DNA of 64,000 nt from NCBI GenBank assembly GCA_032622095.1, contig CP136064.1, positions 170,136,310 to 170,200,309 on the forward strand, in the 5' to 3' direction. This DNA is from Siphonodentalium dalli. Lineage: Eukaryota; Mollusca; Scaphopoda; Gadilida; Siphonodentaliidae. Below the pieces are notes generated by a model. The model saw only the letters and a program-made list of their open reading frames with translations. It was not told where the DNA came from and did no database searches. Shown here one piece after another: positions 57,428-64,000 of this stretch (its first letter is position 1; every line of letters starts with the position of its first letter). Made by a program: the position numbers and the translations under genes.

Positions 57428-58224
57428 ATGTCTTCCGAAAACGTTGAGTGCTTATTCTGTGGTGTCGAAGTTCGACCTCGGCAGGAAGGTTTGAACTGCG
57501 GTGGCTGTTCTCGTTGGCAGCATCGCAAGTGTCAGACTGGTGTCAGCAGAGAAGTTTACAGACAAGCAGTGAAAGAGCGTTCAGATATCGACTGGTCATG
57601 TTCATCTTGTAAAACCAAACAGGTATATATATTTTTTAAATCTTCATTTATATATGCATGCAACACCTTTAAACAAAACAGAAGTATAATAATGTAAAAA
57701 CTTTCAATTTACAATTTCGAAACTGAGAATTCGTGGATCATGTTAGATAAAGAGCGTTTTATTTTCCGTTATATTCCGTTTCCCGTTCTAGTTATGTTAG
57801 AGACTAAAATCCAATTAATATGTATTTTACAGGGTACCAACCAACCAGATGTCAGTTCCATTCAACACGTCTCCACCACCGTTTTAGAATCAACCGTTAC
57901 CACCGATCTTCCGCCACCACTTGAAAGTACCAGGCAATCGTCACAGGGTAATTCACAAAGAATAATGGTGTGTTTGGGCGCAGTATTAGAACCAACAATG
58001 ACGTCGAGGGATGGCACACCAGACTTAACCAACGGGCGACTAACAACAACCTCCCATTCTATTTGCTACTAACATTACTGTACCAAGATGCGTCGGAGAT
58101 TCCAGTACAAGTGAAGATGGTGAGTGAAGGGAAACTGAGCCGAAGACAAAAAGCTGAAACTAAAGAATTGCAGGGAAGAATCTTTAAACTGTGGGACAGT
58201 TACGACTTTCATCGTCATCACTGA
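57428..58224 (+). pseudogene. MULE-type transposase gene with internal deletion
   Basis: Exon 1 (57428-57622) encodes MSSENVECLFCGVEVRPRQE, then LNCGGCSRWQHRKCQTGV and DWSCSSCKT, a PHD-like zinc finger ending at a phase-0 donor (cag|gtatat). Exon 2 starts after 'ttttacag' (57831) with a Ser/Thr/Pro linker. It then jumps near 57970, with a frame change, into IRTNNDVEGWHTRLNQRA and LVSEGKL-type sequence, the C-terminal end of MULE transposases. The FLYWCH-like and DDE domains between are missing. So this is an internally deleted, non-coding derivative. Confidence 0.7.
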
Positions 58225-58784
58225 TGAAAGAAATTTCGAAACTATACGCACCCGTTCGGCAGAATGGGAGATCAAGCGACCAGTAAGATGTATGCTATCC
58301 ACCAGTTCAACGACCAATGAGATAATCAAATACCATCGTTATTATTGTTTTGTATTATCACAACCCAAAGGGTTGTTTTACAGTAACATAAGGGTGATTC
58401 TCCCGTAAACGAGCAAACCCATGTCCTGCGTTATTAGTTCATCCTATGAAAAACAATGGCCACCATACATAAAAGTGATGGTAATGATCTTGTAGCTCAC
58501 GATACAGGCATTTATTAGAGACATTTCGGGTTTAGTATGGACGTGTGACAACATATATGCCATGTGTATATTATAGGCTACGCACCCCGAACCAGCATGT
58601 CCCAAATCAAGGGCATTCAACTTCCCTGATTGTTCCCATTCGCCAACGAACGATTTATCTTTAAACCAATTAATATTCTTGTGCGGAATTTTGCACTGAA
58701 CGCCATGCAATTCGTATAATTTTTATGAAATTAAATATTTAGTTAGTGGAAAGCATGTGAAGTCTTCCAAAAGCATGTCCCGTT
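58225..58784. other. no gene seen
   Basis: Only a short hairpin, acaacccaaagggttgt, at about 58361. No coding is supported. Confidence 0.45.
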
Positions 58785-59200
58785 ATATAGAATCATTACC
58801 CAAACGCACGATAAAGACGGCTGATATTTTCACCAGAAACATAGCTTGTTCATATCTATGGTTGCATCGTGGAGTAAATATCCTTTAATGTCTAGAAAAA
58901 ATAAACCCAGGTTATGTTTCCTTGAATAATTTTTCAAAATCAACCTTTGAAACTAGAAATCGCTAGCGTATATTTATTCAGCGTCATTACACAAACGCAG
59001 ACCATTTAAATGTTACATGCTGTAGGCGAACGATTAAAAGTTTATTTCGAAAGCTCGCAGCGGTTGTTTGTTCATAAACTAGTTCATTTTCGTAGGTGAT
59101 GGATATTCAAAATATAAGAGCGCGCTGAAACGAAAATCGTCATTACCCAAACGCGTCATTACCCAAACACTCCTTCTGTTTGGGTAATGACGCAATTTTA
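58785..59200. repeat. cgtcattacccaaac repeats, possible small element
   Basis: The motif occurs near 58792, 58982, 59140 and 59155 in one direction and near 59180-59194 inverted (gtttgggtaatgacg). The last three make a tight inverted repeat. Confidence 0.55.
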
Positions 59201-59317
59201 ATTTTGAAATATCCAGAGACGCAAACACGATCTAACAAATAAAACATGTTAAGGGATGATCTGGGTGTAAATAAAAAGAACAAATATGACATATGGATTA
59301 GTTTTAGTGCGTTTATA

Positions 59318-59392
59318 TAAAATCGGGGGGGGGGGGTGAGTGAATGAGTGGTGGGGTGGCGGGGGGGGGGGGGTGGGGGGGGGGGGTGATCA
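59318..59392 (+). repeat. G-rich low-complexity tract
   Basis: Several runs of 8 to 12 G separated by single T or short spacers on the plus strand. Confidence 0.8.
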
Positions 59393-60059
59393 ACGGAATC
59401 TAACGAATTCTCTAAATGGATTGACGTTTACATCAAACAATCTCAGTGAGAAGCAGATGACAGTTTGAAAAGTCAATTATTTCCGTACTTTTCAACAATC
59501 GTTCTGCCTGCGGGGCGATTTCCGGCTCGTGTGTTATAGCAACGGCGTCAAAATACACATTTTGGACCATCAGAATATCACACTGACAATGCTATCTGAT
59601 TGAGCGCACCGAGAAACCCCCAAATACCAAATTTCAGTTCAATATCTTGAAACATGTAAGAGAAATCCATCGACAATGTTTTTCTACTCTAAATTATCAT
59701 TGCAATTTGGCGAACCCCTTGGGGAACAGACTTTGATTGACGTATGTTCACGTTGTCTACATCAGAGTACCTCGATCGTTTGGAGTCAAACCAGGTGTAC
59801 GAGGGACCAGGGCATGCCCGACTTGATAGGAATAGCCTTTTATGCGATCAAAATCTGTTTCCAATTATCATATCTGAACGCTGTATTCGTTGACCTCTTA
59901 GAGAGTTTGAACTCTAAGTCACGCCCACAAAGCACATCAATTTCCACCACGTATATTCAAATGGCTGTATCTCATAGACGTCTCAACGTGCGGAGCTACG
60001 CAATACGTCGTTTGGACGGATACATCATCGGCTACTCAAACAATATATACTCATAACGA

Positions 60060-60937
60060 TAATTCAACTATTAAAGGGCACATGTCAACAAGTTTTGGAG
60101 AAAGAGCGAATTTGACAATGACGTTGCCCTGATTCAACCCCAAAAAAAACGTCATTGGCACATGCTGTAATGAACGACCTTGATTGGCCTTGACCTGGCC
60201 CTATAATTTTGCCCAATGTCATTTTCGTGGTCACCAATATCTGTGCTACATACTCACATAAAATTCATCGGCATGTGACAAACTTTTTTTCCCCAGAATT
60301 TTCTGGACGAAATTGTTCATTTAATGGAGAATCACCCATAAGCGACGCAAGTATATTTGTGACGTCCGTAATTTCTATACATAGGCCTATCAACATGAAA
60401 AAATTGTTTTTACATCCGGGCGATTCAGACCTATGGGGCCCTATGGTGGCCGCCATGTTGGAATAGAATTGTCAAATTAATAAAACGAATTTATTTTCTT
60501 CTTCGATCAGCCTCCCTGTAGCAACACTATTAAATTTGAAAAACAAAATCAACCTTATTCAAAATTAAATGCTTAATGTGGATTTAGCTGACGCGGGCGC
60601 ATAGCATTCGGCAAACCTCGCCAGATTCCGTACCGTTACAGTTAGAATATTACGTCCCCTGGCAGGCCATAGCAACGTTGGAAATGATGACGTAATTTCG
60701 TTACAAAATGGTGGCGCTCTCTTGTTTGCGAAATTTGAAATGGAATTGCTTGTTACGCCACCGTAGTGTGGTGTTTCTAGCTTTTGGTTTTTTGATATCG
60801 CATGGTCGATCGATAATTCACTGGGTGATTGTACATTCGGCAAACCTCGTCAGATTCCGTCACCGTTTCATCGTACCGATAATTACGAGAGTACAACTAA
60901 GATTGGCACATGTGTTTACGTCACCGGTGTAATTGTG
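60060..60937. other. no gene; short direct repeat
   Basis: cattcggcaaacctcg(c/t)cagattccgt occurs at 60606 and 60834. Reading frames here have no recognisable domain. Confidence 0.45.
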
Positions 60938-61680
60938 GGGACATGCTTCTATTATGAAGGTTTGCTATCCCGAAGGTCCGCTATTCCGAAGGTTCTCTAT
61001 TCCGAAGGTTTTTGTTATTTTTAGGTTAATTCTATATTTTAAAGTATTGAGACTAATTTGAGAGGGTTCATTTTCACAAAGATTCTTTATATGGAGTGTG
61101 CGCTCACATCCGAACTGATCATGCGCGCACACCGATACAGATACAGGAGGAAATAACTTAACTTAGAACATTAAATGTGATTTTGTTTTGTTTTCGCTGG
61201 TTTTCTTGAGATTTTATGTCATTACGTGGGCCCATACCTTTGAATTCTTGGCATATACTATGAATGTTGTGGTATATATGGACCCTCCCGCATTGGGACA
61301 TGACATAGGTTCAGTTGACTTAAGTGGTGTTCTGTGTGTGCTCCAATTTGGAGTTCAATATTTTAAGGGCCAAGTTTAGAATTTTATGGGTCCATACCTT
61401 TGAACTCTGGGCATATAATATGAATATTGGGGGGCATGTCTCTATTCCGAATGTTCACTATCCCGAAGGTCCACTATTCCGAAATTTCTCTGAATGTTCG
61501 CTATTCCGAAGGTTCACCAATCCGAAGGTTCGTTATTCCGAAGGTTCTGTGTTCCAAAGATTTTTTTTATTTTAAGGTTAATTCTATATTCTAAAGTAAC
61601 GAGAGGGTTCATTATCACGAATATTCTTTTTATGAAGGAAATAACGTAAAACATTAAATGTGATTTTGTTTTGTTTTCGA
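60938..61680 (+). repeat. duplicated block with 15-bp 'ctattccgaaggttc' repeats
   Basis: Arrays of ctattccgaaggttc at 60956-61010 and 61441-61560 are each followed by 'ttaggttaattctatatt.taaagta', 'gagagggttcatt.tcac' and 'acattaaatgtgattttgttt'. That makes a roughly 490-bp unit present twice. Confidence 0.75.
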
Positions 61681-62159
61681 GGGTTTTCTTGAGTTTAATG
61701 TCATTATGTATGACCTTATTTCTCATTACATATTCACGCCAAGGAGCCCACACAATTGCTATGTTACGATGCGATTTAATGTGATTATGTGTGACCTAAT
61801 ATCTCAATAATCTGAGGCAAGAGTACGCCTGCTAAAGGCGAATTATAACAGTTGGGGGTATAACGCTCAATAAATACTGGAGGCTATAACAAACTGCGCA
61901 GTAGAATATCGCTGAATGGACGAGTATGAGATGAGCCTAAATGCAATTGTGACTTTGTTTAAAGGCCCACTTAATTTTCGAGTCATTAATTTTTTATAGT
62001 ATATACGGTTTTAATAACAATTTATGCCATAAATTTGAATAAACTACTATAATTCATCACCATTTGAAAGGCAGAATACTTCTATCTCCTAGTTTGAAAC
62101 ACCTTCAAAATACCGCGTCGTATATCTAGCAATAAGCAACCAACATGTCCTCCTCGGCT

Positions 62160-62690
62160 TTCCATAGATTTCAACGTAATTTGATACTTATGGGTATTTG
62201 TGTCCGGGAAGTGTTTTGAACGGGTCAAATCGTGACCCCGACCTGACCTTGACCTTTAAAACTGTCAATGCAAGGTCAATTTGGGTAAAACGGACAAATT
62301 TCGGCGAAATTTTATACCTAGGGATACTTTGGTCCGAGGAGAGTTTTGAACGGGTCAAATCGTGACCTCGGCCTGACTTTGACCTTCAATATGGCCAATC
62401 AAAGGTCAACTCGGATAAAACGGATAGATTTCGACGAAATTTGATACCTATGGGTACTTTTGTCGGGGGGGGGGGGTGTTTTGGACGGGTCAAATCATGA
62501 CTCTGACCTTACCTTGACCTTCAAAATTGTTAATTAAAGTTCAAGTTGGGTAAAACGGACGGATTTCGACGAAATATGATACCTATGGGTAGTTTTCTAC
62601 GGGTGGGGGTGTTTTGGACTGGACAAATCATGACCCTGACCTGACCTTGACTTTCGAAATAGTCAATTGAAGGTCAAATCGCACCTTTCA
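62160..62690 (+). repeat. tandem repeat of about 130-140 bp, four units
   Basis: 'gat(a)acctatgggta' at about 62183, 62314, 62435 and 62578, each followed by 'gggtcaaatc.tgacc', 'tgaccttgacctt' and 'gggtaaaacggac'. A G12 run lies in unit 3 at 62465. Confidence 0.8.
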
Positions 62691-62699
62691 CCGGAAAGC

Positions 62700-64000
62700 A
62701 GATGGGAAACAGCCCGGGTGAAGTCGGGCCTATCAGCTTGTGTAATAAAGAAGACAGTTTGATGAAAGTAATGTATGCCACGAGAAACGGGAAAACTTGA
62801 AATATGGAAGTACGCAAATTTCCCGCATAAAATTTGAAAGCTAGTTTATAGAATAATTGTATTATTATTTATATTTATGGCTAATAATACGATCTTGGTG
62901 GCGTTACCATTTCTGACTATGGTTTTCTTGTTATTGTTATCGCTCGTATTTTAAATGTGCAACGGTATCACAGCACGCAAGCGTTGAGAACAAACGAGAA
63001 AGCACAAGCGAAGATAGCACTACGAGCCAATTACTGGAATGACTTTAGAGTCAAAGCAGTCAAAAGAAGAAGAAGAATAACAATAACATGTCAACAACAA
63101 CTTGTTAAGTTGTTTTGAAGTTGACGTGAACTGTGTTCAAAGTGAAAATCAGTCAGTCGGAAAGAAACTCAATGACGAATCTGTGACTGAAAAAAATATG
63201 AAAATGAAGGTCACTGGAATGGAATGTGGACTGGTCTGTGCAGACTGCTCACCACGGCGATTTGACTTGTTCTGTTATTGCTCAATTGTAAGTCTGTTTT
63301 CACCTGGACTGGTTTAGTGGTTAGACTTAGAGTTTCAACTGCAAGCGGCAAATCGTTCAATCTACTAACTACTTCTCTAAATAGTAAATTTAATTGTTAA
63401 TATTTAACACTGTCATGTCAAACCTCAACTTGGGTCAAGGAAATCAGAAAATGGACATTTTAGAGCTGACTGATTTACTATACACAGTATAGTTCGGTCA
63501 TGAACCGTTGAACTTGAACGTAGCGCGTAGCTGGAACTTGTGGACGCAGTAATCGGTGAAAGCGTCCATGTGGCTTACTAATCTAATAATATTAGGATTG
63601 TATTAGTCAATTTAGTGATTACAGATTACTAAATTTAGTTATCAACGACTTCAGCCTCACCCACTCACTGTGAATGTGACTCAGGTCAAAATACAATTCT
63701 AGCCATCTACAGTCGACAGACTCGACACACAGATGTAACAAACATGTGAAGCCCAGTGAATTGGTGACTAACAAAGTGACTCATTTATCTTCTTGTTGAG
63801 TGAAGGAAAAGAAGAACATCTCCCAATCCCACTTGGTCTCGGCACACTGTATAGTTCATGCAGTGATGGTGAGAGGATATGCTTCTGGGCCAACTTTCCA
63901 TCTGTGTGTATGAATTCTGTTTCCTGTGATGGACACATCAAGTTAAATTTAATAATTATATTGCACGGTGATTAGTTTTAGCATTATCACATATTAAATA
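62700..64000. other. no gene seen
   Basis: No domain or splice structure that I can support. Confidence 0.45.

Noticed and set aside
59676-60056. 126-residue plus-strand frame
   Set aside because: No domain, no splice or start context; the sequence resembles dispersed repeat DNA.

Overview
The window is AT-rich animal genomic DNA that consists almost entirely of decayed or non-autonomous transposable elements. I see no intact single-copy host gene, no rRNA or functional tRNA gene and no CRISPR array. Spliced exons with GT/AG borders, CR1-like, RTE-like, DIRS, Gypsy, piggyBac, MULE-like and pogo-like remnants, and several TTAA-flanked miniature elements point to an invertebrate. Three things make a lophotrochozoan, most likely a mollusc, the best guess: 'gggccataactc' arrays of about 162 bp (Pearl/HINE-like), dispersed repeats of the 'accaaattt..atccga..cggacggac' type, and a LINE 3' tail of the form 'aaacgacgttaaacaatcaatca'. 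That assignment is inference.

Layout. 0.8-3.8 kb: LINE reverse-transcriptase fragment, an orphan Cys-rich domain and two tRNA-derived SINE-like copies. 3.84-12.48 kb: the most interesting object, an 8.6-kb unit bounded by a 16-bp perfect terminal inverted repeat (TIR) and TTAA on both sides. On the minus strand it carries a spliced gene fusing a Mutator-like/Kolobok-like transposase domain, a YqaJ-type nuclease and a Tudor-like tail, plus an SGNH-hydrolase-like gene and a 53-bp tandem array. 12.9-16.3 kb: a TTAA MITE, a broken piggyBac transposase and a 188-bp tandem repeat. 16.6-20 kb: a GGTCCGG-rich hAT-like element and a 375-bp satellite interrupted by a Helentron/Pearl-like tandem element. 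20.3-23 kb: a piggyBac-like non-autonomous element containing a LINE insertion with a 28-bp target duplication, then two TTAA MITEs sharing one TTAA. 23-28 kb: sparse, with a 232-bp tandem repeat. 28.3-32.3 kb: LINE fragments, including a nearly perfect 1287-bp tandem duplication.

32.3-36.7 kb: dispersed repeats, palindromes and a few isolated exon-like pieces. 36.9-39.1 kb: two LINEs joined end to end. 39.3-41.6 kb: a pair of TTGTAACC-ended elements, one abutting a truncated pogo/Tigger transposase. 42.8-44.5 kb: two back-to-back fold-back elements, the first with a clear 8-bp duplication. 44.9-48.7 kb: a Cys-rich exon, a double-zinc-ribbon pseudogene and a LINE. 50-56.2 kb: a DIRS-type retrotransposon (gag, RT, RNase H and tyrosine recombinase) split by two TTAA MITEs. 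56.2-57.4 kb: a Gypsy pol fragment. 57.4-58.2 kb: an internally deleted MULE-like gene with a PHD-like first exon. 58.7-64 kb: tandem and low-complexity repeats.

The theme is nested transposition. TTAA-targeting elements (one autonomous candidate, one piggyBac copy and at least six non-autonomous copies) dominate, and several insertions are clean enough to read the target site directly.
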